64,000 bases of DNA from an uncultured Pelagibacteraceae bacterium (GCA_902570505.1 CACFYR010000001.1:1-64000); one strand, 5' to 3'; counted from the stretch's first letter, positions 12,289-22,671 are shown. Translations and numbers: made by a program. The notes: generated from the letters alone by a model not told the origin.

Positions 12289-12672
12289 TTATATAATTAT
12301 CCTTCCTAAAAAATAAAAAAGTATTGTAAAAACTATTGAAAGAACAATTGTAAGTGCTCCTGTAAAATTTGCAGTCTTTAATTCAAAACCATAGCCCATA
12401 TCCCAAAAAAGATGTCTTAACTCACTTAAAGAATGAAAAATAAAAGACCAGATTGATGCTATAACAAAAAATTTACCAATAAAAGAATTTAAAAAATTAT
12501 AAATGATTTTGTAATTCACCTCTCCTAACAAAAGTGAGGCTAGCCATACAGAAATTAAAGTTAAAATTATTATATTTAATACTCCAGTTATTCGATGTCC
12601 AATAGAAACTAATGAAGATATATGCCAGCTATAAATTTGAATATGAGGAGATATAGGATTTTTATTTTCCAT
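12289..12672 (-). CDS. sdhC: Succinate dehydrogenase cytochrome b556 subunit
   Basis: Membrane cytochrome subunit of complex II. I place the start at the second ATG of the ORF (MENKNPISPHIQIYSW) because SdhC proteins usually begin just before the SPHLQIY motif. The upstream ATG at 12681 would add three residues and lengthen the overlap with asd. Features are the conserved HRITGV after helix entry (WHISSLVSIGHRITGV), three membrane helices and the heme-proximal histidine segment SLSELRHLFWDMG. It overlaps the 3' end of asd by about 11 bases, so the sdh genes are probably co-transcribed with asd. Confidence 0.93.
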   Translation of the reverse strand: MENKNPISPHIQIYSWHISSLVSIGHRITGVLNIIILTLISVWLASLLLGEVNYKIIYNFLNSFIGKFFVIASIWSFIFHSLSELRHLFWDMGYGFELKTANFTGALTIVLSIVFTILFYFLGRIII

Positions 12673-13672
12673 AAAAATCATTTTTAATTAAAGTCTCTGC
12701 GATTTCAACAGCATTTAAAGCAGCACCTTTTAATAAATTATCTGAAACTATCCACATATTTATTGTATTATCTTGCGATGTGTCTTGACGTATTCTAGAT
12801 ATAAAAGTTTCAAATTTATTTTCTGCATCAACAGGAGTTATATATCCTCCATCCTTTTGTTCATCTATCACTTTACATCCAGGAGCGGACGACAGCACTT
12901 TTTTAATTTCATCTAAATTATATTTTTTATTAAACTCAACATTCACACTGATAGAATGCGATACAAGCACAGGTATTCTTACACAAGTAGAGGTAACTTT
13001 AATTTTGCTATCCATAATTTTTTTTATTTCATCATGATTTTTTTGCTCTTCTTTTGTGCTCCCGTTTTCAAGAAAACTATCAATATGAGGAATTGCATTA
13101 AATGCGATTTGTTTAGTAAAATTTTTTGAAACAACTTTTTTATTTTCTAAAATCTCTTTGGTTTGAGATATCAATTCATCCATTCCTGCCTTACCAGCTC
13201 CAGATACGGATTGATATGTGGAAGCTACTATTCTTTTTATGTCGTATAAATCGTGTAAAGGTTTAAGAGCAACAACTATCGGGATAACAGAGCAATTAGC
13301 ATTAGCTATAATATTTTTATTTTTGAAATTAGATAATTTCTCTGAGTTAACTTCAGGAACAATTAAAGGAATATCAGGATCTTTCCTAAAAAACTTTGAA
13401 TTATCTATAACAATTGTTTTTTTAGCTGCAATAGGCACCCATCTTTCCGCAACAGAACTACCAGCTGCAAAAAAAGCAATTTTTACTTTAGAAAAATCAA
13501 ATTTTTCTAAATTTTCAACAATATGTTCTTTTCCTAAAAAATTTATTTTTTTTCCAGAACTTTTTGAAGATGCAACCAAAAAAGCCTCTGTTACAGGAAA
13601 ATTTTTTTTCTCTAATACCTCAATTAATTTTCTGCCAACGTTTCCGGTCGATCCAACAATTGCTATATTCAT
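12662..13672 (-). CDS. asd: Aspartate-semialdehyde dehydrogenase
   Basis: NADPH-dependent reduction of aspartyl phosphate to aspartate semialdehyde, the branch point to lysine/diaminopimelate, threonine and methionine. The 336-residue protein has the N-terminal nucleotide fold (VGSTGNVGRKLIEVL), the catalytic cysteine in NANCSVIP (Cys about 127) and the active-site segment STYQSVSGAGKAGMDEL. It lies between dmdA (17-base gap) and sdhC (overlap), so a biosynthetic gene is embedded between DMSP and TCA genes. Nothing unusual in length or motifs. Confidence 0.96.
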   Translation of the reverse strand: MNIAIVGSTGNVGRKLIEVLEKKNFPVTEAFLVASSKSSGKKINFLGKEHIVENLEKFDFSKVKIAFFAAGSSVAERWVPIAAKKTIVIDNSKFFRKDPDIPLIVPEVNSEKLSNFKNKNIIANANCSVIPIVVALKPLHDLYDIKRIVASTYQSVSGAGKAGMDELISQTKEILENKKVVSKNFTKQIAFNAIPHIDSFLENGSTKEEQKNHDEIKKIMDSKIKVTSTCVRIPVLVSHSISVNVEFNKKYNLDEIKKVLSSAPGCKVIDEQKDGGYITPVDAENKFETFISRIRQDTSQDNTINMWIVSDNLLKGAALNAVEIAETLIKNDFYGK

Positions 13673-13689
13673 GATTTTTAAAATTTATA

Positions 13690-14802
13690 CTAAATGAAAG
13701 GCAAATCACAAAGTCTGCCTGAGTAATCTTTTCCATCTATATTTATTTTGATCTCCTGAGAAACATTAAAATAGGGTTTATTAATCATTGCAATTCCAAT
13801 AACTTGTTTAAACATTGGATTATATGATCCGGATCTTAATTCACCAATAAAATTTTTAGAATTATCATATAAATTGATAGAACCATTAACTGCAATTTGC
13901 TGAGCGTCAATTTTAACTCCCATTAATTTTCTTTTAATGCCCTCGGACTTAACTCTTTTTAACTCTTCTTTTCCTAAAAATTCTACATCTGAATCCAAAT
14001 TTACATACTTATCAAAACCACATTCTAAAGGGTTATCACCAATATCAATATCGTTGCCATAGGATAGTAGAGAGCTTTCTATTCTTTCAATTAAATTTGG
14101 ACAACCAGGTTTTAAATTAAATTCATCTCCAACCTCAAATAATTTATCGTATAATGCAAGTCCTGCCTCCTCATGCTCCATGTATACCTCGAAACCACCT
14201 TGTTTTGACCATCCAGATCTTGCAATTAAATGTTTTGAGCCTCCAAATTCAAAATAATCAAATCCAAAAAATTTTAACTCTTTTATTTTTGGACCTAATA
14301 CTTTTTCCATTAAGCTTAAAGATTTTGGTCCTTGAACAGAAAAAATATCAACTTTTGCCTCAAATATATTAACATCATACCCTTTGCCAATAGCTAATCC
14401 TTTAGCGAATAACTCCAAGTCTGAATCCGATAAAGATATCCACCATCTATCCTCTGCTAATTTAAGAATTACCGGATCGCTTATTAATTTTGCTTTATGA
14501 TCTATAATAGGTGCATAGTAACACCTTCCTATTTTAGATTTTGATAAATCTCTGCAAGTTATAAGTTGTACCAATTTAGCAGAGTCTTTTCCGTTAATTT
14601 CTGTTTGTCTTTGTACTGATACATCCCAAACTTGTACATGACCCTTTAAATGATGGTATGCATCTTCTAATGTGCCTTCAAATTTTGTAGGTAAAAGCAT
14701 ATGATTATAAACTGTGTAAGCAGTCACTCCCTGTTTCTCAATTCTAGATGTATAGGGCGTTCCTCTTAATCTTCTTGATTTTGATATTAAGTAATTCTTC
14801 AT
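13690..14802 (-). CDS. dmdA: DMSP demethylase (tetrahydrofolate-dependent)
   Basis: DmdA transfers a methyl group from dimethylsulfoniopropionate to tetrahydrofolate, giving methylmercaptopropionate (MMPA). The 370-residue protein has the GcvT/aminomethyltransferase fold but looks specifically like the SAR11 DmdA I know. Evidence includes the N-terminus [76 protein letters not shown] and the C-terminal [10 protein letters not shown] plain glycine cleavage T protein would usually neighbour gcvH and gcvP, which are absent here; instead a CoA ligase and an acyl-CoA dehydrogenase of DmdB and DmdC type lie upstream. The ATG overlaps the stop of the preceding hydrolase (ATGA), so its translation is coupled to that gene. 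Confidence 0.94.
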   Translation of the reverse strand: MKNYLISKSRRLRGTPYTSRIEKQGVTAYTVYNHMLLPTKFEGTLEDAYHHLKGHVQVWDVSVQRQTEINGKDSAKLVQLITCRDLSKSKIGRCYYAPIIDHKAKLISDPVILKLAEDRWWISLSDSDLELFAKGLAIGKGYDVNIFEAKVDIFSVQGPKSLSLMEKVLGPKIKELKFFGFDYFEFGGSKHLIARSGWSKQGGFEVYMEHEEAGLALYDKLFEVGDEFNLKPGCPNLIERIESSLLSYGNDIDIGDNPLECGFDKYVNLDSDVEFLGKEELKRVKSEGIKRKLMGVKIDAQQIAVNGSINLYDNSKNFIGELRSGSYNPMFKQVIGIAMINKPYFNVSQEIKINIDGKDYSGRLCDLPFI

Positions 14803-15575
14803 TTATTTATAAAACCTAAAACATATTTTCTCATTTCAAATGCTTTCTCAAAAATAATCATATGTCCACAATTACTTATGACTTTTACTTCAGAATTTTT
14901 TATAATTTCCGCCATTTTATTTCCAACTTTTAGAGGCACCATTTTGTCCAAGTCTCCAAAAATACATAACGTAGGACAAATGATTTTTTCTAAAGATTCT
15001 TTACCGGTCTTATAGTTGTTACATGCATTTAAGTCTACATACAAAATTTCTCGAATTTCCCTAGTGGAATTGATTATTTTTTTTACAGGATTTCCACCTA
15101 TAAAGGCCTTAGATCCTTCATATCCCCATTTCATCATTAAAAGAATTGCTTTTTCATCTCCCGCGTAAGATAGATCCAAAAGATCTTGGTTCACAGGTAA
15201 TTTATATGATCCACCAACTAAAATTAGCTTCTCTGTTAAATTTGGATATCTTGATGCAAAATCAATTCCAACAAGACATCCTTGAGAATGACCAACGAAA
15301 TTTATTTTTTTAATATTTAATTTTTGTAATAATTCACTTGCCCAGTCAGAAATTCTTTCTATTGTATCTAAAGCTGGTCCTTGCGAATTTCCATGACCAG
15401 GTAAATCAACTGATAATACATTAAATCCATTTGTGATATAAAATTGCTCATGAAGAGACCAAACAATATGGGTTAAACCACTTCCATGCATTAATAATAT
15501 CGAGGGTTTTGTTAAGTCAATCTCTCTACCACCAGTTGAGATGAAAACATCCTTATCGTTGATGTTTATATTCAG
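14799..15575 (-). CDS. Alpha/beta hydrolase in the DMSP operon, probable CTG start
   Basis: The ORF track starts this gene at an internal ATG (15491), which would place the oxyanion-hole motif HGSG at residue 2 and delete the first core strand. The frame is open upstream and encodes [16 protein letters not shown], a normal first strand. No ATG, GTG or TTG occurs there, but a CTG at 15575 lies 5 bases after AAGGAG and overlaps the dmdB TGA stop, so I extend the gene to 15575 (258 residues). The catalytic triad is visible: nucleophile GHSQG (Ser about 97), Asp in FGDLDKMVP and His in NCGHMIIF. Substrate is unknown; a thioester or ester in DMSP catabolism is a reasonable inference from its place between dmdB and dmdA. 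Other rare starts (ATA, ATC or ATT) cannot be excluded. Confidence 0.85.
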   Translation of the reverse strand: MNININDKDVFISTGGREIDLTKPSILLMHGSGLTHIVWSLHEQFYITNGFNVLSVDLPGHGNSQGPALDTIERISDWASELLQKLNIKKINFVGHSQGCLVGIDFASRYPNLTEKLILVGGSYKLPVNQDLLDLSYAGDEKAILLMMKWGYEGSKAFIGGNPVKKIINSTREIREILYVDLNACNNYKTGKESLEKIICPTLCIFGDLDKMVPLKVGNKMAEIIKNSEVKVISNCGHMIIFEKAFEMRKYVLGFINK

Positions 15576-17200
15576 TTTAGCTCCTTAGCCTTTTTTCTTA
15601 ATTCAAATTTCTGAATTTTTCCCGTTGAAGTTTTTGGTAATTCACAAAATTCTATTTTTTTTGGAACTTTAAAATTAGCTAGCGTCTCTTTACAAAATTC
15701 TATTAACTCTTTTTCTGTTGTTGGTTTATCCTTTACTGACTCTATAAATGCACAAGGCACCTCTCCCCATTTTTCATCAGGTTTTGCAACTACTGCGGCT
15801 ATAGATACTGATGGATGTTTTGCTAAAGTATTTTCAATTTCTATTGAAGAAATATTTTCTCCACCTGATATAATTATGTCCTTAGATCTGTCCTGGATTT
15901 TAATGTAACCATCTGGATGCATAACGGCCAAATCTCCAGAGTGAAACCAACCGTCTTTCATAGCTTTATCAGTAGCATCTTTATCTTTATAATATCCCTT
16001 CATAACAACATTTCCTTTTATCATTATCTCACCCATTGTTTTCCCATCTTGTGGAACTGGCCTCATTGTTTCTGGATCAATAACTGAAACACCTTCTGTA
16101 TTTGGATATCTAACACCTTGCCTTGCTTTAATTTCATTTATTTTATCTTCATCTAAAGAATTCCATTCATCATTCCAAGCACATTGAGTTATATGGCCAT
16201 ACGTTTCCGTTAATCCGTATACATGCATAACTTCAAATCCTAAACTCTTCATTTTTTTAAAAATGATACTTGGTGGTGGAGCGCCAGCAGTAAGAACATG
16301 AACTTTATGTTTTAACTCTTTTCTATCACTTTCGGAGGCACCTGTGATCATGTTGAGAACTATCGGTGCCCCTCCAAAGTGTGTAACTTTATATTTATCA
16401 ATTAAGTCAAAAATTTTTTTTATATCTATGTTCCTCAAACAAATAGTTTTGCCGTTGAGCATGGGAACTGTCCATGGATAACACCATCCATTACAATGAA
16501 ACATTGGAACAACGCATAAAAAAACAAGTCTATTTGGCATGTTCCAAGCAACAGCACTGCCGGTTGCCATTAAGTAAGACCCTCTGTGATGATAAACAAC
16601 ACCTTTTGGATTTCCAGTTGTTCCAGATGTGTAACTTAGAGAAATTGCTTGCCACTCATCATCTGGTTTCTTCCAAATATAATTTCTATCTCCAGATTTT
16701 AAAAACTCCTCATATTCAAGCTCTCCTATTTTACTTAACTTTGATTGATCAGCATACTTATCGTGGATATCTATGATCTTAATCTTTTTTTTAATACTTA
16801 ATAAAGCTTTTTTAACCACCTCGTGAAATTGTCTATCTACAATTAATACTTTCGCATCACTATGTTCAAGTATGTAACTTACTGTTTTAGAATCTAATCT
16901 GATATTTATAGTATTTAAAACAGCGCCGGTCATAGGTACCGAATAATGTGCCTCGAATATTTCTGGAGTATTGCAAGCCATAACGGATACAGTGTCACCT
17001 TTGCCAATTCCAATTTTTTCTAATGCACTAGCAAATTGAGTACATCTTTTATAGATTTCTGACCATGTATACTTTCTGTCTTCGTACACAAGGGCTTCAT
17101 AATTTGGATAAATATCTTTAGCTCTTTCTAAAAAAGTTAGTGGTGTTAATGGAACAAAGTTTGCGTTATTTTTATCTAGATTTTGTTCAAAGCTACTCAT
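15572..17200 (-). CDS. dmdB: Methylmercaptopropionate-CoA ligase
   Basis: ANL-superfamily acyl-CoA synthetase of 542 residues. DmdB activates MMPA with ATP and CoA in step two of DMSP demethylation. Adenylation motifs are complete: the phosphate loop SYTSGTTGNPKG (about 189-200), YGLTETYGH, the GWFHSGDLA and DRSKDIIISGGENISS hinge region, and the catalytic lysine in PKTSTGKIQKFELR. The assignment to DmdB rather than another medium-chain acyl-CoA ligase rests on operon context with dmdA and a DmdC-type dehydrogenase. It starts one base after the dmdC stop, and the downstream hydrolase appears to start inside its stop codon. Confidence 0.88.
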   Translation of the reverse strand: MSSFEQNLDKNNANFVPLTPLTFLERAKDIYPNYEALVYEDRKYTWSEIYKRCTQFASALEKIGIGKGDTVSVMACNTPEIFEAHYSVPMTGAVLNTINIRLDSKTVSYILEHSDAKVLIVDRQFHEVVKKALLSIKKKIKIIDIHDKYADQSKLSKIGELEYEEFLKSGDRNYIWKKPDDEWQAISLSYTSGTTGNPKGVVYHHRGSYLMATGSAVAWNMPNRLVFLCVVPMFHCNGWCYPWTVPMLNGKTICLRNIDIKKIFDLIDKYKVTHFGGAPIVLNMITGASESDRKELKHKVHVLTAGAPPPSIIFKKMKSLGFEVMHVYGLTETYGHITQCAWNDEWNSLDEDKINEIKARQGVRYPNTEGVSVIDPETMRPVPQDGKTMGEIMIKGNVVMKGYYKDKDATDKAMKDGWFHSGDLAVMHPDGYIKIQDRSKDIIISGGENISSIEIENTLAKHPSVSIAAVVAKPDEKWGEVPCAFIESVKDKPTTEKELIEFCKETLANFKVPKKIEFCELPKTSTGKIQKFELRKKAKELN

Positions 17201-17201
17201 T

Positions 17202-18971
17202 TTAATTAAATTTAAAATCCATTATATATCTACTACCACTCATAGCAGATGAGCAATGGGCATCTATTCTGGGAAGGACTCTTTGAAAGAAAAAATTTGC
17301 CGTTTGAATTTTATCCTCATAAAAAATTTTGTTATTGTCATAATCTTCGAAACTCACTTGTAATACCTTTAACCATGAGTAACCTACGGCTACCAGTCCT
17401 AAAACTTTTAAATAATCATTGCTAGCCGCATTTGCATCATCTTTGGAATTTTGAATTTTATCTTTAACCCATGATGTAAAAGAAGACAGCTTCTCTAAAT
17501 AAGTATCTAATATTGCAATAAACGGAGCAATTTTTTCATTGTTATTTATTTCCATTTCCTTTTTTACCATGTTTATATATCGATCAATTATGTCCCCGTT
17601 TTTGTTAACTAATTTTCTAAAAACTAAATCGATAGCTTGGACAGAATTTGTGCCCTCATAAATTGGTGTGATTCTGTTATCTCTATATAGTTGTTCTATT
17701 CCCTGATCTTTTGTATATCCATATCCTCCAAAAATTTGCATTGCTTCACTCGTTATCTCCGATCCCATGTCTGTAAATAAAGCTTTAACCACTGGTGTCA
17801 TAAGAGACACAAAGTCAGCTGCTTCTTGTTTAATTTTTTTGTTTTCGTGGTTTAAGCTGACTTCAGTTTGTTGGGATAACCAAAAACATAGCGCTCTCTC
17901 TCCCTCTATTATTGATTTCATATTTAAAAGAGATCTTCTAATATCTGCATGTTCAATGATAAAATCAGCAGACCCATTTGATGTTTTATTATTATTACTT
18001 TTTCCTTGTTTCCTTTCTTTAGAATACATCAAAGAATTTTGGTAAGCTATTTCTGATATTCCTAGACCTTGTATTCCTACGACAATTCTTTCAAGATTCA
18101 TCATCGTAAACATTGAGTTTAGTCCTTTATTTTTTGGTCCTATCATATAACCAACTGCATCATCAAAATTTAAAACACATGTTGCTGAGCCCTTTATACC
18201 CATTTTGCTCTCGATTGATCCAGTGCTAATACCATTTCTTGGTCCCAAACTTCCGTCGTCATTGACAATATACTTGGGAACTAAAAACAAACTAATTCCT
18301 CTTGTGCCAGATGGAGAGTCTGTTGACCGAGCAATTACTAAATGAATGATATTCTCTGTTAAATCATGATCTCCAGATGTAATAAAAATTTTTTGACCAC
18401 TTAATTTATAAGTTCCGTCACTCTGCTCAACTGCTTTTGTTTTCAATAAACCTAAATCAGTTCCACATATTGGTTCAGTTAAACACATTGTACCACTCCA
18501 CTTACCCTCTACCATCTTAGGTAAATATTTATCTTTAACCTCATTTGTAGCATGATGGTTTATGCAATTATATGCTCCAATACTTAGCTCACTATACAGC
18601 TTAAAGGATAATGATGCAGAGGAAAGCATTTCATCAAAAAAGGCACTTACAGTTTTTGGCATTCCTTGACCACCATATTTTGGATCACAAGATAGAGAGG
18701 TCCAACCATCCTCTATATATTTTTTATAAGCTTCTTTATATCCTGGTGGTGTTCTAACGACACCATTTTCCAATGTAGCTGGTTGTTCATCACCAACTTT
18801 GGCCAACGGTAAAATAATATTTTGATTAATTTTTGCAGCCTCTTCAAGAATATTTTTTACAAGATCTGGTGTTACATCTTTATATTTTTCTAATTCATTA
18901 TACGATTTATTATTTCTAAGTTTCTCATAAAGAAACATCATATCTTCAACTGGTGCTGTATATGTTGTCAT
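17202..18971 (-). CDS. dmdC: Methylmercaptopropionyl-CoA dehydrogenase
   Basis: FAD-dependent acyl-CoA dehydrogenase of 589 residues, the long form with a C-terminal extension typical of DmdC. It would oxidise MMPA-CoA to methylthioacryloyl-CoA. Visible motifs are CLTEPICGTDLG (flavin and substrate loop), SGQKIFITSGDHD, GYGYTKDQGIEQLYRD and PIYEGTNSVQ, whose Glu is the expected catalytic base. The gene leads the dmdC-dmdB-hydrolase-dmdA run and follows leuB by only 27 AT-only bases, so read-through from leu genes is possible. A general long-chain FadE-like role cannot be excluded from sequence alone. Confidence 0.88.
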   Translation of the reverse strand: MTTYTAPVEDMMFLYEKLRNNKSYNELEKYKDVTPDLVKNILEEAAKINQNIILPLAKVGDEQPATLENGVVRTPPGYKEAYKKYIEDGWTSLSCDPKYGGQGMPKTVSAFFDEMLSSASLSFKLYSELSIGAYNCINHHATNEVKDKYLPKMVEGKWSGTMCLTEPICGTDLGLLKTKAVEQSDGTYKLSGQKIFITSGDHDLTENIIHLVIARSTDSPSGTRGISLFLVPKYIVNDDGSLGPRNGISTGSIESKMGIKGSATCVLNFDDAVGYMIGPKNKGLNSMFTMMNLERIVVGIQGLGISEIAYQNSLMYSKERKQGKSNNNKTSNGSADFIIEHADIRRSLLNMKSIIEGERALCFWLSQQTEVSLNHENKKIKQEAADFVSLMTPVVKALFTDMGSEITSEAMQIFGGYGYTKDQGIEQLYRDNRITPIYEGTNSVQAIDLVFRKLVNKNGDIIDRYINMVKKEMEINNNEKIAPFIAILDTYLEKLSSFTSWVKDKIQNSKDDANAASNDYLKVLGLVAVGYSWLKVLQVSFEDYDNNKIFYEDKIQTANFFFQRVLPRIDAHCSSAMSGSRYIMDFKFN

Positions 18972-18998
18972 ATATTTATATAAATTAATTTATATTTT

Positions 18999-20108
18999 CT
19001 AATTTTGCAAATAAGCAATAATCGCATCACCCATTACTTTTGTAGATACCTCTTTATTGCCTTTGGACAAAATATCTTTAGTTCTAAGTCCGTCATTTAA
19101 GACTTTTTGTACAGCATCCTCTATTTCTTTTGCTTCTTTATCTAGATTTAAAGAATATTTTAAAGCCATCGAAAAACTTAGAATCGTTGCAATAGGATTA
19201 GCCAAGCCTTTACCGGCAATATCTGGAGCTGAACCATGTACTGGCTCATACATGGATCTCATATTTCCATCTTTATCTTTTGCCCCTAGAGATGCAGATG
19301 GTAAAAGACCTAATGATCCTGTAAGCATTGCAGCTTCGTCTGATAAAATATCACCAAATAAGTTATCTGTAACAATTACATCAAATTGTTTTGGGTTCCT
19401 CAAAAGTTGCATTGCACAATTATCTGCGAGCATATGTTCAAGCTCAACATCTTTATATTCCTTATCATGAAGTATTTGAATTTCTTCTTTCCAAAGTTGT
19501 CCAGCTTCCATCACATTTGATTTTTCACATGAAGTTACTTTATTATTTCTTTTTTTTGCTAAATCAAAAGCTACTCTTCCAACTCTTTCTATTTCATTGG
19601 TCGTATAAGTGTGAGTATTAATTCCTTTCCTCTCACCATTGTTAATTGGTTTAATTCCACGTGGTTCTCCAAAATAGATACCTCCTGTTAACTCTCTAAC
19701 AATCATAATGTCTAGACCAGAGACTATTTCTGGCTTCAAACTTGATGCGTCAACTAATTGTTTAAAACATATGGCTGGTCTTAAATTTGCAAATAATTTT
19801 AATTCTTTCCTTAATTTTAGTAATGCTCTTTCAGGTTTTTTTGAAAACTCTAAACTATCCCACTTAGGTCCGCCCACTGCACCTAAAACTACAGCTTGGC
19901 TCTCCAATGCCTTATAAAAAACTTCGTCAGTAATTGGCGTTCTGTGTTTATCATATGCTGCACCTCCAACTAAGTCTTCGTCTATCTCAAAATCAAGTGA
20001 TCGATTTTTATTTAACCACTCTATAATTTTTCTGACTTCTGCGATAACCTCTGGCCCAATTCCGTCTCCAGGTAGTAAAAGAATTCTTCTCTTTTTTACT
20101 TTAATCAT
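18999..20108 (-). CDS. leuB: 3-isopropylmalate dehydrogenase
   Basis: NAD-dependent oxidative decarboxylation of 3-isopropylmalate in leucine synthesis. I use the ATG at 20108 ([20 protein letters not shown]) because the family begins just before [11 protein letters not shown] and the longer ORF start would run 47 bases into leuD. This start leaves an 8-base overlap. Motifs include [16 protein letters not shown], the substrate loop [16 protein letters not shown] and the metal/NAD segment [20 protein letters not shown], with [14 protein letters not shown] near the C-terminus. It is the last gene of leuC-leuD-leuB and ends in TAG. Confidence 0.96.
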   Translation of the reverse strand: MIKVKKRRILLLPGDGIGPEVIAEVRKIIEWLNKNRSLDFEIDEDLVGGAAYDKHRTPITDEVFYKALESQAVVLGAVGGPKWDSLEFSKKPERALLKLRKELKLFANLRPAICFKQLVDASSLKPEIVSGLDIMIVRELTGGIYFGEPRGIKPINNGERKGINTHTYTTNEIERVGRVAFDLAKKRNNKVTSCEKSNVMEAGQLWKEEIQILHDKEYKDVELEHMLADNCAMQLLRNPKQFDVIVTDNLFGDILSDEAAMLTGSLGLLPSASLGAKDKDGNMRSMYEPVHGSAPDIAGKGLANPIATILSFSMALKYSLNLDKEAKEIEDAVQKVLNDGLRTKDILSKGNKEVSTKVMGDAIIAYLQN

Positions 20109-20706
20109 TAAAAATCCATGGTCTTTCAGATTTAATTTTATTCTCAAATTCTTGAATTTTTGACTTATGATTTAAAGACAAAGCAATGTCATCGTAACCC
20201 TCAATTAAACATTCTTTTTTAAAATCATCGATATCAAATTTAATCTCATTATTTCCATAACTAATTTTTTGCTCAATTAAGTCGACTTTAATTTCTTCTT
20301 TTCGTGTAGAGTACTCTGCAAGTTCTTTAATTTTGTCCTCTGAAATTGTGATTGGTAAAATTCCATTTTTAAAACAATTGTTATAAAAAATATCTGCATA
20401 ACTGGAGCTTATTACGCAAGTGATTCCAAAATCTAAAAGCGCCCAAGGAGCATGTTCTCTTGAGGATCCACAACCAAAATTTTTTCCAGCAATTAATATT
20501 TTTGAGTTTTTATATGGATCTTTGTTTAAAATAAAATCTTTTATTTTATTGCCATCTTGATCATATCGCATTTCAAAAAACAAACTTTTTCCTAGCCCTG
20601 TTCTTTTAATAGTTTTAAGAAATTGTTTTGGTATTATCATATCTGTATCAATATTGACTATCGGCAAATAAGCTGGAATGCTTTTTAAATTTGTAAATTT
20701 TTTCAT
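20101..20706 (-). CDS. leuD: 3-isopropylmalate dehydratase small subunit
   Basis: Swivelling-domain subunit of isopropylmalate isomerase, which works with LeuC in leucine biosynthesis. The 201 residues carry the family motifs [20 protein letters not shown] at the N-terminus and [17 protein letters not shown], with the substrate-binding Ser-Arg pair, followed by [19 protein letters not shown]. The start overlaps the leuC stop (TAATG) and the end overlaps the leuB start. Confidence 0.97.
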   Translation of the reverse strand: MKKFTNLKSIPAYLPIVNIDTDMIIPKQFLKTIKRTGLGKSLFFEMRYDQDGNKIKDFILNKDPYKNSKILIAGKNFGCGSSREHAPWALLDFGITCVISSSYADIFYNNCFKNGILPITISEDKIKELAEYSTRKEEIKVDLIEQKISYGNNEIKFDIDDFKKECLIEGYDDIALSLNHKSKIQEFENKIKSERPWIFND

Positions 20707-22109
20707 TAATTGGAATATTTTCTTACATCATCTAAATTACCAGAAACTGCTGCAGCGGCAGCCATTGCTGGACTTACTAAATGAGTTCGTCCACCCCTGC
20801 CTTGACGTCCTTCGAAGTTTCTGTTTGAAGTAGATGCACATCTCTCTTCTGGTTTTAATTTATCTGCGTTCATTGCTAAGCACATTGAACATCCAGGTTC
20901 TCTCCATTCAAAACCAGAGCTAATAAATATTTTGTCTAATCCCTCCTGCTCTGCTTGTTCTTTTACAAGTCCTGAGCCTGGCACAACCATTGCATTAACG
21001 TGTTTAGCTATTTTTTTATCTTTTAATATTTTTGCAGCTTCTCTTAAATCCTCAATTCTCCCATTTGTACAACTGCCTATAAATACCTTATCGATTTTTA
21101 TATCCTTAACATTTATATCTGGTTTTAATCCCATGTATTTTAAAGATCTTTCAATTGAGCTTTTCTTATCTGGATCAGTGATATCTTTCGGATTTGGCAC
21201 CTTTCCATCAATAGGTACAACATCTTGAGGAGAGGTTCCCCAAGTAACCATCGGTTTTATATCTCTACCGTCAAGTTTTACTTCTTCATCAAATATTGCG
21301 TTATCATCTGAATAAAGTTTACTCCAATAATTTAAAGCTTTATCCCAATTTTCTTTTTTAGGAGAAAAAGGTCTATCTTTTAGATATTTAAATGTCTTTT
21401 CATCTGGTTTAATCAGCCCAGCTCTCGCTCCACCCTCAATAGTCATATTACAAATTGTCATTCTTTGTTCCATGCTTAATGAAGAAACTACATCACCTGC
21501 ATATTCTATAACATAGCCAGTTCCTCCAGCTGTTCCAATTTTTCCAATGATTTGTAAAATAACATCTTTAGATGTCACACCAATTGAGAGTTTTCCATTT
21601 ACACTTATTCGTAAGTTTTTAGATTTTTTTTGAACCAAAGTTTGTGTTGCTAATACATGTTCAACTTCTGATGTTCCAATTCCAAACGCTAAAGCTCCAA
21701 ATGCTCCATGGGTTGCAGTATGACTATCTCCACACACAATTACTGTCCCTGGTTGAGTAAAACCTTGCTCTGGCCCTATGATATGGACGATACCTTGTCT
21801 TTTATCGTTCATGCCAAACAATTTAATTCCAAATTCTTTGCAATTTTTTTCTAAAGTCTCTACTTGAATTTTTGAATCCTCATCTGCTATACCTTTTGAC
21901 CTATCCGTTGTTGGAACATTATGATCCGCAACAGCTAAAGTCAAATTAGGCTGTCTAACTTTTCTATTAGATGTTCTTAAACCCTCAAAAGCTTGAGGGC
22001 TAGTTACCTCATGTACTAAATGTCTATCAACAAAAAGTAAAGATGTTCCATCATCTTGTTGATGTACTAAATGATGATTCCAAATTTTATCGTATAAAGT
22101 TTGAGACAT
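20706..22109 (-). CDS. leuC: 3-isopropylmalate dehydratase large subunit
   Basis: Aconitase-family subunit with the catalytic [4Fe-4S] cluster. The 467-residue length is standard. Cluster ligands are visible in [17 protein letters not shown] and in GCSMCLAMN, and the N-terminal signatures [17 protein letters not shown] and [20 protein letters not shown] are typical of LeuC. It follows rplS by 9 bases on the same strand, so leucine genes may share transcription with the ribosomal protein operon unless a promoter lies within rplS. Confidence 0.97.
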   Translation of the reverse strand: MSQTLYDKIWNHHLVHQQDDGTSLLFVDRHLVHEVTSPQAFEGLRTSNRKVRQPNLTLAVADHNVPTTDRSKGIADEDSKIQVETLEKNCKEFGIKLFGMNDKRQGIVHIIGPEQGFTQPGTVIVCGDSHTATHGAFGALAFGIGTSEVEHVLATQTLVQKKSKNLRISVNGKLSIGVTSKDVILQIIGKIGTAGGTGYVIEYAGDVVSSLSMEQRMTICNMTIEGGARAGLIKPDEKTFKYLKDRPFSPKKENWDKALNYWSKLYSDDNAIFDEEVKLDGRDIKPMVTWGTSPQDVVPIDGKVPNPKDITDPDKKSSIERSLKYMGLKPDINVKDIKIDKVFIGSCTNGRIEDLREAAKILKDKKIAKHVNAMVVPGSGLVKEQAEQEGLDKIFISSGFEWREPGCSMCLAMNADKLKPEERCASTSNRNFEGRQGRGGRTHLVSPAMAAAAAVSGNLDDVRKYSN

Positions 22110-22118
22110 TAGAAAAAA

Positions 22119-22655
22119 TTATTTTTTTTCTGAAGATCCCTCATCTTTTTTTAAGGTCTCTTCTTTTTTCGAATCTTCTTTTTCTTCAGTGGTTTTATTA
22201 ATTTCTTGAGCCTTGTTTTCAACAGCAACTCTTTCATCAGCTTCTACTGGGGTATTAATATTTTCTTGTTTAACCTCTATATCAATACCTATATTTTTTC
22301 TAATTTTTTCTGCAATTCTTGCAGATTTACCTGTTCTATCTCTCAAATAATAAAGTTTTGCTCTTCTTACTTCTCCTGATCTAATTACCTTAATTGAATT
22401 CACAATAGGACTATACAATGCGAATGTTCTTTCAACACCTTCTCCAAAAGATATTTTTCTCACTGTAAATGATGAGTTTATATCTCTATTTTTTTTTGCG
22501 ATACAAACTCCCTCAAAGTATTGTATCCTATCTCTCTTGCCTTCGGAAATTTTTACTCCAACTTTAATAATATCTCCTGGGAAAAAATCTGGTAGTTTTT
22601 TTTCTGCAGATATTTGTGCAACATTGGCTTTATTTATTTCGTCAATTGTTTTCAT
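22119..22655 (-). CDS. rplS: Ribosomal protein L19 with charged C-terminal extension
   Basis: Large-subunit protein L19, located at the interface with 16S rRNA. The conserved core covers [18 protein letters not shown] to [19 protein letters not shown] (about residues 20-115). The ORF track start at 22670 is a TTG; I prefer the ATG at 22655 ([12 protein letters not shown]), giving 178 residues. This is far longer than the usual 115-120 because of a roughly 55-residue C-terminal tail rich in Glu and Lys ([18 protein letters not shown]). The tail resembles the Lys/Glu tail on S16 in the same operon. It follows trmD directly. Confidence 0.95.
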   Translation of the reverse strand: MKTIDEINKANVAQISAEKKLPDFFPGDIIKVGVKISEGKRDRIQYFEGVCIAKKNRDINSSFTVRKISFGEGVERTFALYSPIVNSIKVIRSGEVRRAKLYYLRDRTGKSARIAEKIRKNIGIDIEVKQENINTPVEADERVAVENKAQEINKTTEEKEDSKKEETLKKDEGSSEKK

Positions 22656-22671
22656 TTTTAAGTTAGTCAAA

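Noticed and set aside
13218-13697. 159-residue plus-strand ORF across asd
   Set aside because: Long only because asd codon use lacks stops in this antisense frame; the asd motifs are intact on the other strand.
13690-14802. Glycine cleavage T protein (gcvT)
   Set aside because: Same fold, but sequence motifs match DmdA and neighbours are DMSP genes, with no gcvH or gcvP nearby.
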